Shown here piece by piece: positions 51,541-59,204 of a stretch of DNA of 64,000 nucleotides. Every line of letters starts with the position of its first letter. Position 1 is the first letter of the stretch. This DNA comes from Bin87 sp965115825 (GTDB lineage: Bacteria > Chloroflexota > Dehalococcoidia > Lucifugimonadales > UBA3495), in assembly GCA_965115825.1 (NCBI GenBank), contig OZ220464.1:496001-560000 (forward strand), written 5' to 3'. Under the pieces are notes generated by a model, which saw nothing but the letters and a program-made list of their open reading frames with translations, was not told the origin of the DNA and ran no database searches. The position numbers and the translations under genes are program-made.

Positions 51541-52230
51541 ATGAAGCGATACGCAACCGTTGCGGCAGCGGCCTTGGTCGCCCTGTTGCTGGCCCTCCCT
51601 CTTGGCCTGGCCGCCGCCCAGGATAACGGCAACGTGCCCAGCGTCAACCTTCCGCCGGCCTTTATTTTCGGCACCGCCACCGCCGACGGCATCCCCGTCC
51701 CCGAAGGCACAATGATAGTGGCTATGGTCGGCAAGAAAGAACTCGCCTCAACCGAGACCGAGATCGGCGGCAAGTATAAGCTGACGCTCATGCAGCCCCC
51801 CGCCGGCGAAAACACCGTAACCTTCATGGTGGGCCAGCGAATGGCCGAGTACAGTTTTGAATGGGTATCCGGATACCGAGAGGTGGTTGACCTCGCTGCT
51901 GACTTGGACGCCATGCCTGTCGACGGTGGACCCGGCGCCCCGGGACTTCCCGGGGTACAGGGTCCCCAGGGAGAGCCCGGCGAGCCCGGAGCCATAGGCC
52001 CGGCCGGCTCCCAGGGCCCTCCCGGCCCACCGGGTGAACCGGGCAACCCCGGCCTGCAAGGGGAGCAAGGCAACGCCGGCCCGGCAGGCCCTCCTGGTGA
52101 AATAGGGCCTCCCGGCCCAGTGGGCCCCTCCGCCAGTTCCGGGCCTATGGGCATCATCGCCCTGATAGTGGCCATCGTAGCCGCCATCATCGCAGTAGCC
52201 GCCATCATAATGGGCCGCCGCACCGCCTAA
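51541..52230 (+). CDS. Collagen-like membrane-anchored surface protein
   Basis: A 229-residue exported protein. A signal peptide (1-27, ending LAAAQ) is followed by a beta domain (about 30-125, with FGTATADGIPVPEGTMIV and MAEYSFEWVSGYREVVDL), about 23 uninterrupted Gly-X-Y triplets (about 131-200, for example GPPGPPGEPGNPGLQGEQ), and a C-terminal transmembrane helix (IIALIVAIVAAIIAVAAIIMG) with an Arg tail. The triplets should form a collagen-type triple helix as an extracellular stalk. AGGAG precedes ATG 51541; an upstream in-frame ATG (51475) falls inside the promoter repeat and was rejected. The domain order parallels the protein at 12010. Confidence 0.9.
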   Translation: MKRYATVAAAALVALLLALPLGLAAAQDNGNVPSVNLPPAFIFGTATADGIPVPEGTMIVAMVGKKELASTETEIGGKYKLTLMQPPAGENTVTFMVGQRMAEYSFEWVSGYREVVDLAADLDAMPVDGGPGAPGLPGVQGPQGEPGEPGAIGPAGSQGPPGPPGEPGNPGLQGEQGNAGPAGPPGEIGPPGPVGPSASSGPMGIIALIVAIVAAIIAVAAIIMGRRTA

Positions 52231-52288
52231 CCCAAGCGCGGCAGGGTAAGGCAGGCGGTGCCAAGCCCAGCCCTACCTCGGTGATCAC

Positions 52289-52324
52289 ACGGCAGGCGCG
52301 CCGAAGGGCGCGCCTGCCGTTCTT
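52289..52324 (+). terminator. Rho-independent terminator of the collagen-like gene
   Basis: A perfect 13-bp stem CGGCAGGCGCGCC / GGCGCGCCTGCCG, loop GAAG, then TTCTT. Confidence 0.88.
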
Positions 52325-52336
52325 ACTATCGCTGCC

Positions 52337-52519
52337 TTGTTCCGCGTCATCAGGAACTTGGCAGTGAAGACCGGCGATAGCGAGATCCGCACTTTGTTTG
52401 GCGTGGCTAGCAGCCTGCACGTTAACTTCTATGAGAATTGGAGTACGCTCGAAAGCGTGGCCCAGCATCTGGAAGACGTGGCGCGACTGTTGGACAAGCT
52501 GCGTCCGCTGGCCGGCTGA
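52337..52519 (+). pseudogene. C-terminal remnant of a small HEPN/PaREP1-like gene
   Basis: Sixty codons read LFGVASSLHVNFYENWSTLE and DVARLLDKLRPLAG, resembling the C-terminal end of PaREP1/HEPN-type small proteins. There is no N-terminal half, the only start is TTG 52337, and it sits right after a terminator. It is most likely a relic. The family match is from memory of the motif pattern and is weak. Confidence 0.4.
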
Positions 52520-52564
52520 AACATGAACCGACGGCTTATAGCCCCATCCTTGCCTCCCATATCC

Positions 52565-52573
52565 TGCTATACT
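52565..52573 (+). promoter_or_regulatory. Extended -10 promoter of the luciferase-like gene
   Basis: TGCTATACT followed by GCCGC, 56 bases before ATG 52630. Confidence 0.45.
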
Positions 52574-52629
52574 GCCGCTACCTACCATCCTATCCATCGT
52601 CGCCTACCGCCACGCAAAGGAGCCACCCC

Positions 52630-53880
52630 ATGCTGATTGGCCACTTTACCGAACAGCCCTGGCAGGATGAAAACTCCGGCCTCATGGGCACCCAGAGCAC
52701 CGACCTCGGCATCTCTAACTCTCACTACCGACCCGAAATTGGCGCCCAACTCTACAACCGCTACCTGGATGAAAAAGTCTATGCCGAGGAAATGGGCTTC
52801 GACGCCGTGATGCTGAACGAGCACCACTCCACTCCTTTCTGTATGCAAGGCGTCACCAACGTCGGCGCATCCATCCTGGCTCGCATCACCAACAAGGTCA
52901 AGATCATCATCCTCGGCAACGTCCTGCCCATCTGGGACGACCCTCTGTGGCTGGCCGAGCAGCTGTCCATGATTGACATGATTTCCCACGGACGTCTGGT
53001 GTCCGGCTTCGTGCGCGGCGGCGGGCGTGAAAGCTGGTCCCACAACTCGCCCCCCAACTTCAACCGCGAGCGGTTCGAAGAAGCTCACGACCTCATCATC
53101 AAAGCCTGGACCGAACCCGGCCCCTGGCGCTGGGAAGGCAAGCACTACCACTACCGCTACGTCAACCCGTGGGCGCGCCCCTTGCAGGAACCCCACCCGC
53201 AAATCTGGATACCCTCCACCGTCTCGGTGGAGACGGTCAAGTGGTGCGCGGAGCATCGCTATCCGCTGGTGCTGCTGGCCACCCGATTGGAGCCAACCCG
53301 CGAGGCCTTCCAGCTCTACCACGACACCGCCGCCGAGTGCGGATACCAGTCCGGCACTCAGAACGTCGCCTACCTGTGGAAAGTCCACGTTGACGAAACC
53401 GAGGAACTGGCCGAAGAAGTCGGACGCAAGTACCTGTCCGGCGTCAGCAACCCGTTCCTGGCCGGGAACGAGGGCGGCATCAACCCCGCTATCATGAACC
53501 TGCCGGGGCATACTTCCCGCACATCCCGTCGCCTGTCCGCCGCCGCCTTCGGCCCCGCCGGTCGCTTCGGCACCAACCGTCGTCCTTTCGAAGACCAGGT
53601 AGCCGACAGCACCATCATTACCGGCACTCCTAAGACTGTCATCCCCAAGATTCGCGAGGTGCTGGAATACCTCCGTCCGGGCAGCGTGTTCTTCTGGGAC
53701 GGCGACGGCGCCATGACCCATGAAGACCAGATGCGCAGCCTCCGCCTGATGGGCGAAGAAGTAATCCCCGCCGTCCGCGAGATGGGCAAAGAGCTGGAAC
53801 TCTACTCCCCCTTCGAAATAGACTCCCGCACCAACCAACCCATCGCCGCACCAGCAACAGCAACTACCACAGCGGACTAA
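52630..53880 (+). CDS. Luciferase-like (LLM class) flavin-dependent oxidoreductase
   Basis: A TIM-barrel monooxygenase or oxidoreductase using FMNH2 or F420, 416 residues. It begins MLIGHFTEQPWQDENSGLMG and has GFDAVMLNEHHSTPF, VKIIILGNVLPIWDDPLWLAEQLSMIDMISHGRLVSGFVRG (family core) and EDQVADSTIITGTPKTV near the end. AAAGGAG lies before ATG 52630; the longer open frame upstream is not homologous. The FMN versus F420 question cannot be settled from sequence, though a cofE gene occurs 5 kb away. Such enzymes are highly expanded in SAR202. Confidence 0.92.
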   Translation: MLIGHFTEQPWQDENSGLMGTQSTDLGISNSHYRPEIGAQLYNRYLDEKVYAEEMGFDAVMLNEHHSTPFCMQGVTNVGASILARITNKVKIIILGNVLPIWDDPLWLAEQLSMIDMISHGRLVSGFVRGGGRESWSHNSPPNFNRERFEEAHDLIIKAWTEPGPWRWEGKHYHYRYVNPWARPLQEPHPQIWIPSTVSVETVKWCAEHRYPLVLLATRLEPTREAFQLYHDTAAECGYQSGTQNVAYLWKVHVDETEELAEEVGRKYLSGVSNPFLAGNEGGINPAIMNLPGHTSRTSRRLSAAAFGPAGRFGTNRRPFEDQVADSTIITGTPKTVIPKIREVLEYLRPGSVFFWDGDGAMTHEDQMRSLRLMGEEVIPAVREMGKELELYSPFEIDSRTNQPIAAPATATTTAD

Positions 53881-53974
53881 ATCAGCAATTCAGCATCAGA
53901 CAAGCGTTGCGGCCTCGCTTGGCCCTTACGGCGTGAATGACTTCACGGAGGTAAAGCAACAACGCGAGATTGCC

Positions 53975-54096
53975 GAGAACTCATTAGTGAGGACGTCCGC
54001 AATAACCCCGACTTTGCCGCCGGATTGTATCAGGGCTGCATCGCCCTGTTGCAATCCGACGCATACCAGACGGCCGCGGAAACCGACGCTCATTAA
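53975..54096 (+). pseudogene. Short gene relic
   Basis: A stretch reading DVRNNPDFAAGLYQGCIALL ending in TAA 54094-54096 looks like the C-terminal end of a small protein without a usable start. The rest of the 314-base gap between the luciferase-like gene and hisA shows nothing else. Confidence 0.3.
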
Positions 54097-54194
54097 CTAT
54101 TTTAAGGCCGACGCAGCGCGCCCAGCGTCAGGAAAGTTGCCGCCAACTAAACCTGACGCAATACCACCATTGTAGGGTCAAATGATCATTTGCC

Positions 54195-54917
54195 CTACGC
54201 ATTTTGTGCCGCCCTCAACGCCTCCCCCACCGTAACGTCCCCCGTGTACAGCGCCCGCCCGATGATGGCGGCCTCCGCGCCGGTGAGCGCCAGCCGCGCA
54301 ATATGCTCCGCCGCGCCGACGCCTCCGGCCGACAGCACTGCTAGGCCGCTGTCCTGCGCCAGCGCCGCCGTGGCCGCGTAGTTCGGTTCTTCCAGAGTGC
54401 CGTCGCGGGAGATGTCAGTGTAGAGCAGGCGAACCACGCCCAGGCCCGCCATGCGTAGAGCCAGGTCGGTAGCGGTGATTGCCGAGGTTTCCGTCCAGCC
54501 GCGGATGGCAACCAGCCCGTCCCGCGCGTCCAGGGCCACTACCACCCGTTCTCTGCCGAAACGCCGGCACAGCTCCTCCACCAGTTCGGGATGGGACACG
54601 GCGGCGGTGCCTACCACCACGCGGGCTGCGCCGGCGTCAAACAGGCCGGCCGCCGTGTCCACGCTGCGGATGCCTCCGCCGACTTGCACCGGGATGTCCA
54701 GGGCGCGGGTGATGGCGGTGATGGCTGCCAGGTTCGCCGGATTGCCCGAGTGGGCGCCGTCCAGGTCAACAATGTGCAGACGCTGGCCGCCCTCCGCCTG
54801 CCAGCGCTCGGCCACCGCCAGCGGGTCATCGGAAAACACAGTTTCCTGCGCATAGTCGCCCTGATAGAGCCGGACGCAGTTGCCGCCGCGCAGGTCAATG
54901 GCGGGGATGATTTCCAT
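54195..54917 (-). CDS. hisA: Phosphoribosylformimino-5-aminoimidazole carboxamide ribotide isomerase
   Basis: A TIM-barrel Amadori isomerase of histidine synthesis. The catalytic Asp8 is in IIPAIDLRGG and the second Asp in VVALDARDG; phosphate-binding loops are QVGGGIRSV and SAGGVGAAEH. Its 240 residues are normal. It lies 15 bases after hisH on the same strand; together they supply adjacent steps, while the other his genes are not in the window. Confidence 0.96.
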   Translation of the reverse strand: MEIIPAIDLRGGNCVRLYQGDYAQETVFSDDPLAVAERWQAEGGQRLHIVDLDGAHSGNPANLAAITAITRALDIPVQVGGGIRSVDTAAGLFDAGAARVVVGTAAVSHPELVEELCRRFGRERVVVALDARDGLVAIRGWTETSAITATDLALRMAGLGVVRLLYTDISRDGTLEEPNYAATAALAQDSGLAVLSAGGVGAAEHIARLALTGAEAAIIGRALYTGDVTVGEALRAAQNA

Positions 54918-54932
54918 GTCATCTACTCCAAT

Positions 54933-55577
54933 CTACTCCTGTCGAGCGTCGGCAACCTGCCGTACGAAGTTGGCGTAGATGCGCAGGCCGTTTTCTCCGC
55001 TTTTCTCCGGATGGAATTGGGTCGCAACCACGTTGTCGCAGGCGTAGATGCTGCAAAACCGGACGCCGTACTCAGTCAGGCCCGCCACGCGCTCCCGCCG
55101 CGCCGGGTCTGCGTAGTAGCTGTGCACAAAGTAGAAGTGGCTGTCCTGTGGGATGCCCTCCCACAGCGGATGCTCGCGCTGGAACCGCACCGTATTCCAG
55201 CCCATGTGCGGGACTTTGAGGCCGGCGGGCAGGCGTCGTACCCGCCCGGATGCCAAGCCGAGGCAGTTGGCATCGCCCTCATCGGTGCTGTCCAGCAGCA
55301 GCTGCAAGCCCAGGCAGACGCCGAGATAAGGCCGGCCGCTGGCAATATAATCCAGCAGAGGGCTGACTAAATCACGAGCCCGCAACGCCCGCATTGCCGC
55401 CGGCCCGGAACCCTGGCCGGGAACAATGAGACCGTCGGCGGCGGCAATCTCGGCGGCGTCCGCGGAAACTTGGGGCGTCAGGCCTGCCTTCTCCACGGCC
55501 CGCGCCACGCTGCGCAGGTTGCCCGATTCGTAGTCAATGATGACGATGGAAGGGTGCCAGTTTGTGGAGGTCGGCAT
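54933..55577 (-). CDS. hisH: Imidazole glycerol phosphate synthase, glutaminase subunit
   Basis: Supplies ammonia from glutamine to HisF. The class I amidotransferase triad is visible: nucleophile Cys in YLGVCLGLQLLL, and His and Glu in TQFHPEKSG. The oxyanion segment VPGQGSGPAAM is present. Its 214 residues are normal. hisF is not adjacent. The start is 6 bases after the pduO-type gene. Confidence 0.96.
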   Translation of the reverse strand: MPTSTNWHPSIVIIDYESGNLRSVARAVEKAGLTPQVSADAAEIAAADGLIVPGQGSGPAAMRALRARDLVSPLLDYIASGRPYLGVCLGLQLLLDSTDEGDANCLGLASGRVRRLPAGLKVPHMGWNTVRFQREHPLWEGIPQDSHFYFVHSYYADPARRERVAGLTEYGVRFCSIYACDNVVATQFHPEKSGENGLRIYANFVRQVADARQE

Positions 55578-55583
55578 GATGTA

Positions 55584-56180
55584 TCAGACCCGATCGCCGG
55601 TAGCGCGCTCGATAGGAATATCCCGGTCGTGATAGCGCGCCAGCACAAAGAGCAGATCCCCCAGGCGGTTCAGGTACGCTAGAATCAGCGGGTTGGTCAG
55701 GCCGCCAACCTCGGACAACGCCACCACCCGCCGCTCCGCCGTGCGGATCACCGTGCGCGCCGAGTCCATCGCGGACGATGACGGAGTGCCGCCGGGCAGA
55801 ATGAACACCTGGGGCATCCGGAAGTGGGTTTCCAACTCATCTATGATGGTCTCCAAGTTGTCCACCATCTCCTCGGTAACGGGCTTGAAGTGCTGATGAA
55901 AAAGGTCATACTTGTCGGGATCGGTGGCCAGCTCGGCGGCGACGGTGAAGAGCTCCCGCTGCAAGTCCCGCAGGATATTCTTCACCTTATCATCCTCCGT
56001 CAGGGCGCGAGCCAGCCCCATAAGGCTGACGGCCTCGTCGGTAATGCCGTAAGCCTCAGTGTGAGGGTTCGCCTTGGAAACGCGCCCCCCGTACAGCAGG
56101 CTGGTTTCCCCCTGGTCGCCGTACTTGGTATAGACCCGCTTGCGCCGCTGCGCTCCCGACGACGATGACGACGTGCTCAT
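55584..56180 (-). CDS. Cob(I)alamin adenosyltransferase, PduO type
   Basis: Transfers adenosyl from ATP to cob(I)alamin to make coenzyme B12. The ATP-binding segment YTKYGDQGETSLLYGGRVSK is near the N-terminus, and the conserved SARTVIRTAERRVVAL and LAYLNRLGDLLFVLAR are in the C-terminal half. The N-terminal SSSSSG stretch is a short disordered lead. At 198 residues it is typical. It heads a three-gene operon with hisH and hisA, an unusual partnership without an obvious metabolic link. Confidence 0.94.
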   Translation of the reverse strand: MSTSSSSSGAQRRKRVYTKYGDQGETSLLYGGRVSKANPHTEAYGITDEAVSLMGLARALTEDDKVKNILRDLQRELFTVAAELATDPDKYDLFHQHFKPVTEEMVDNLETIIDELETHFRMPQVFILPGGTPSSSAMDSARTVIRTAERRVVALSEVGGLTNPLILAYLNRLGDLLFVLARYHDRDIPIERATGDRV

Positions 56181-56258
56181 AGTAGTTGCTCCCTCTCCGG
56201 ATGTAGCTGTGCCAATACCATTCTAGCATCCTGCCGCCGGCGTTATAACCTCTGCGTG

Positions 56259-56267
56259 TGCTAGAAT
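56259..56267 (+). promoter_or_regulatory. Extended -10 promoter placing transcription start at the methyltransferase ATG
   Basis: TGCTAGAAT ends 7 bases before ATG 56275, so the transcript would begin at or next to the start codon (leaderless). An alternative ATG at 56266 falls inside the -10 box. Confidence 0.45.
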
Positions 56268-56274
56268 GCCGCCC

Positions 56275-57708
56275 ATGCCTGCCCCCAACTTCGCCGACAA
56301 AACCGTCTGGACGGGCGACAACCTCGACATCCTCCGCGGCCTCAACTCCGCCTGCGTCGACCTCATCTACCTCGACCCTCCCTTCAACTCCAACCGCAAC
56401 TACGCCGCCCCCGTCGGTTCCGCCGCCGCCGGCGCCGCCTTCAAAGACACCTGGACCCTCTCCGACCTCGACACCGCCTGGATGGGCCTCATCGCCGACG
56501 AGCAGCCCGCCATGTACCAGGTACTCCAAGCCGCCGGCATGACCCACGGCAAAAGCATGCAGTCCTACCTCTGCATGATGGCCGTCCGCCTCCTCGAAAT
56601 GCGCCGCGTCCTCAAAGACACCGGCTCCATCTACCTCCACTGCGACCCCACCGCCAGCCACTACCTCAAACTCCTCATGGACAGCATCTATGGCCAGGGT
56701 AATTTCCGCAGCGAAATCGTATGGCGGCGTACCAACGCTCACAGCGACGGCAGGCAAGGGCGCAAGCAACACGGCCGCGTCCACGACGTTCTGCTCTTCT
56801 ATACTATCTCCGATGAGTGGACGTGGAACCCTATCTATACCGAATACGACCCGGAGTATATTTCAAAGTTTTACAGACACATTGAGCCGGAAACCGGGCG
56901 CCGGTACACGATGGGTGATTTGACCGCGCCCGGAGGCGCGTCAAAGGGTAATCCGTATTACGAGCTCATGGGAATCACGCGCTATTGGAGATACAGTCAA
57001 GAACGGATGCAGGAGCTTATTGACGCAGAACGCATAGTGCAGAACAGACCGGGCGCAGTGCCACGCTATAAACGCTACCTTGACGAGATGCCCGGCGTGC
57101 CATTGCAGGATTCATGGACGGACATCCCGCCCATAGCATCCCAAGCCAAAGAGCGCATCGGCTACCCCACCCAAAAACCCCTCGCCCTCCTCGAGCGCAT
57201 CATCCGCGCCTCCTCCAACCGGGGCGACGTCGTGCTTGACCCCTTCTGCGGCTGCGCCACCGCCTGCGTCGCCGCCGAAAACCTGGGCCGCCGCTGGGTC
57301 GGCATCGACATCTCCCCCAAAGCCGCCGAGCTGGTCAATATGCGCCTCCGCCAGACCATGGGCCAGCTCTTCCACAACCGCCTCGTAACCGCCCGCACCG
57401 ACATCCCCCGCCGCACCGATATTGACGCGCCCATCCCCTACCGCCAAAACAAGCACGTCCTCTTCGGCCGGCAGGAAGGCCGCTGCAACGGCTGCCGCAG
57501 CGAGTTCCCCTTCCGCATCTTGGAAGTCGACCACATCATCCCCCAATCCCACGGCCTGGAAGTCGACCACATCATCCCCCAATCCCACGGCGGAACCGAC
57601 CACCTGGAAAACCTCCAGCTCCTCTGCGCCCACTGCAACCGCGTCAAAGGCGACCGCCCCCAGGAATACCTCATAGCTAGCCTCCGCAAAATGGGCATGG
57701 CGGCATAG
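56275..57708 (+). CDS. Beta-class DNA methyltransferase fused to an HNH nuclease domain
   Basis: A 477-residue two-domain enzyme. The methyltransferase part has motif IV in LIYLDPPFNSNRNY (DPPF about 34-37), a central target-recognition segment, then the SAM motif in VVLDPFCGCATAC and WVGIDISPKAAELV, the beta-class order for N4-C or N6-A methylation. The C-terminal ~80 residues are an HNH domain: RCNGC, EVDHIIPQSHGG and LCAHCNRVKGD. The EVDHIIPQSHG segment is present twice in tandem. The recognition region (about 56,690-57,130) has mixed codons and lower GC than the strongly C-ending flanks. ATG 56266 is the alternative start. Confidence 0.9.
   Translation: MPAPNFADKTVWTGDNLDILRGLNSACVDLIYLDPPFNSNRNYAAPVGSAAAGAAFKDTWTLSDLDTAWMGLIADEQPAMYQVLQAAGMTHGKSMQSYLCMMAVRLLEMRRVLKDTGSIYLHCDPTASHYLKLLMDSIYGQGNFRSEIVWRRTNAHSDGRQGRKQHGRVHDVLLFYTISDEWTWNPIYTEYDPEYISKFYRHIEPETGRRYTMGDLTAPGGASKGNPYYELMGITRYWRYSQERMQELIDAERIVQNRPGAVPRYKRYLDEMPGVPLQDSWTDIPPIASQAKERIGYPTQKPLALLERIIRASSNRGDVVLDPFCGCATACVAAENLGRRWVGIDISPKAAELVNMRLRQTMGQLFHNRLVTARTDIPRRTDIDAPIPYRQNKHVLFGRQEGRCNGCRSEFPFRILEVDHIIPQSHGLEVDHIIPQSHGGTDHLENLQLLCAHCNRVKGDRPQEYLIASLRKMGMAA
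57521..57592 (+). repeat. 36-bp in-frame tandem duplication in the HNH domain
   Basis: Copies at 57521-57556 and 57557-57592 match at 35 of 36 positions and duplicate 12 residues containing the catalytic DH of the HNH motif. Confidence 0.95.
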
Positions 57709-57711
57709 GGA

Positions 57712-57730
57712 AAAACCGACAACCCCAGCC
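57712..57730 (+). repeat. 19-nt direct repeat, left copy
   Basis: AAAACCGACAACCCCAGCC, just after the methyltransferase-HNH stop. An identical copy lies at 58331-58349, so the pair brackets the DUF2513 gene with a 619-bp period. Confidence 0.9.
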
Positions 57731-57770
57731 CGCAACTGGGATGACGGCGAGACGATAATAGGAGCTACTC

Positions 57771-58331
57771 ATGCCACCCGAATTTGACGTTAAACGCGGC
57801 ACGTTTGACCTGAACACGTTTCAGCAGATACTTGAAGCGATGGACGGGTATCCGATTTTGCCGTCGTACCAAGGAGACGAAGAAGATGGCCTACCTGTTG
57901 AACCTTGGCAACTGCCAGGTATGCCTGACGTTGACCTTGATACTTGGCGGTACCACGTAGGTTTCGCCGTAGATCGCGGGTTCATACAATGCTGGACACC
58001 CAGCCAACAGACACAGACACGGAACCACGTCCGCCGCGGTGGTATTCTAAATGGTACTAGCTCAGGCGGGCGAACAACAACATACTACAATCTTGACCCC
58101 AACGTCTCGTCCCATCTTCGGCCGGCAAGGCTTACGTATGCCGGCAAAGAGTTTATCGACAACTTGAACAACCAGTCTATCAAGGACAAAGCCCTTGAAG
58201 CCTTTAATAAATGGGGGCTGCCAATGGCGATGCAAGTTGTCACAGAAGCTGGGAAGCGATTGCTCCCAACGGAAGAAACCGCTAATGCGCCGGCCAGTCA
58301 ATCCTCGCCTCACTATGCTCTACCCAGATGA
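57771..58331 (+). CDS. DUF2513-like protein
   Basis: A 186-residue protein. The C-terminal part (HLRPARLTYAGKEFIDNLNN, SIKDKALEAFNKWGLPMAMQ) resembles DUF2513, a family often found in phages and accessory regions, with no known biochemical activity. The N-terminal half (FDVKRGTFDLNTFQQILEAM) is not recognised. AGGAGC lies 7 bases before ATG 57771. The gene is clearly less GC-rich than its neighbours and is bracketed by 19-nt direct repeats, signs of insertion. It may be cargo or a partner of the methyltransferase-HNH gene. Confidence 0.7.
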   Translation: MPPEFDVKRGTFDLNTFQQILEAMDGYPILPSYQGDEEDGLPVEPWQLPGMPDVDLDTWRYHVGFAVDRGFIQCWTPSQQTQTRNHVRRGGILNGTSSGGRTTTYYNLDPNVSSHLRPARLTYAGKEFIDNLNNQSIKDKALEAFNKWGLPMAMQVVTEAGKRLLPTEETANAPASQSSPHYALPR

Positions 58332-58349
58332 AAACCGACAACCCCAGCC
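58331..58349 (+). repeat. 19-nt direct repeat, right copy
   Basis: Identical to 57712-57730; its first base is the last base of the DUF2513 stop codon. Confidence 0.9.
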
Positions 58350-58433
58350 GACGGCGCAGATGATAAACTGGTAACGGTAAGCCGCCCCGACCTCGCCCGA
58401 ACCCTGCCGTCATAGTCATAACAGAGGTACGCC

Positions 58434-59192
58434 ATGCCCCCGGAAATTCGCGCCCTCGGCATCGAGGGACTGCCCGAAGTGCAGGCCGGAGACGACCTGG
58501 CCAGCCAGATTATCGCCGCCGCCGCCGCGCAAGGCGCGCCCATTGAGGACGGCGACGTGGTCGTAGTTACCCAGAAAATCGTCAGCAAGGCCGAGGGGCG
58601 GGTGATGACCATCGACCAGGTGGAAGCATCCCCCTTGGCCGTTGCCATCACCGAAGGCCACCGCCGCGACCCCCGGCATACCGAAATGATCCTGCGCGAG
58701 AGCCGGCGCGTGGTGCGCATGGACCGGGGCGTCATCATCAGCGAAACCCATCACGGATACATCTGCGCCAACGCCGGCATCGACGCCTCCAACATCCCCG
58801 GCGACAACGCCATCTGCCTCCTCCCCATCGACCCGGACGCCTCGGCCCGCCGCATCCGCAACGCCATTCGGGAGCAGCTGAACGTGGATGCCGCCGTGCT
58901 GGTCTCCGACACCTTTGGCCGCCCCTGGCGCAACGGAGCCGTGAACGTCTCCATCGGCGTCGCCGGCTTCAACCCCGTAGTAAGCTATGTGGGTGAGACC
59001 GACCCCCATGGCAACGAGCTGCACACCACCACCATCGCTGTCGCCGACGAGCTGGCCGCCGCCGCCGAGCTGGTAACCGGCAAGCTCCTGGGCATCCCGG
59101 CCGCCCTGATTAAAGGCTACCCTTACCAGCGAATGGAAAACGCTGACAGCCGGGCCATCGTGCGAGATGCCGACAAGGACCTATTCCGATAA
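58434..59192 (+). CDS. cofE: Coenzyme F420-0:L-glutamate ligase family protein
   Basis: CofE adds gamma-linked glutamates to F420-0 using GTP. The 252-residue protein matches the CofE fold: GDVVVVTQKIVSKAEGR, RDPRHTEMILRESRRVVRM, NAGIDASNIPG, VLVSDTFGRPWRNGAVNVSIG and ADELAAAAELVTGK. It is the CofE domain only, without the FMN-binding C-terminal domain of the actinobacterial FbiB fusion. AGAGG precedes ATG 58434. Other cof genes are not present, so F420 use by this organism is likely but not shown. Confidence 0.9.
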   Translation: MPPEIRALGIEGLPEVQAGDDLASQIIAAAAAQGAPIEDGDVVVVTQKIVSKAEGRVMTIDQVEASPLAVAITEGHRRDPRHTEMILRESRRVVRMDRGVIISETHHGYICANAGIDASNIPGDNAICLLPIDPDASARRIRNAIREQLNVDAAVLVSDTFGRPWRNGAVNVSIGVAGFNPVVSYVGETDPHGNELHTTTIAVADELAAAAELVTGKLLGIPAALIKGYPYQRMENADSRAIVRDADKDLFR

Positions 59193-59204
59193 TTGCCGGC
59201 GATG

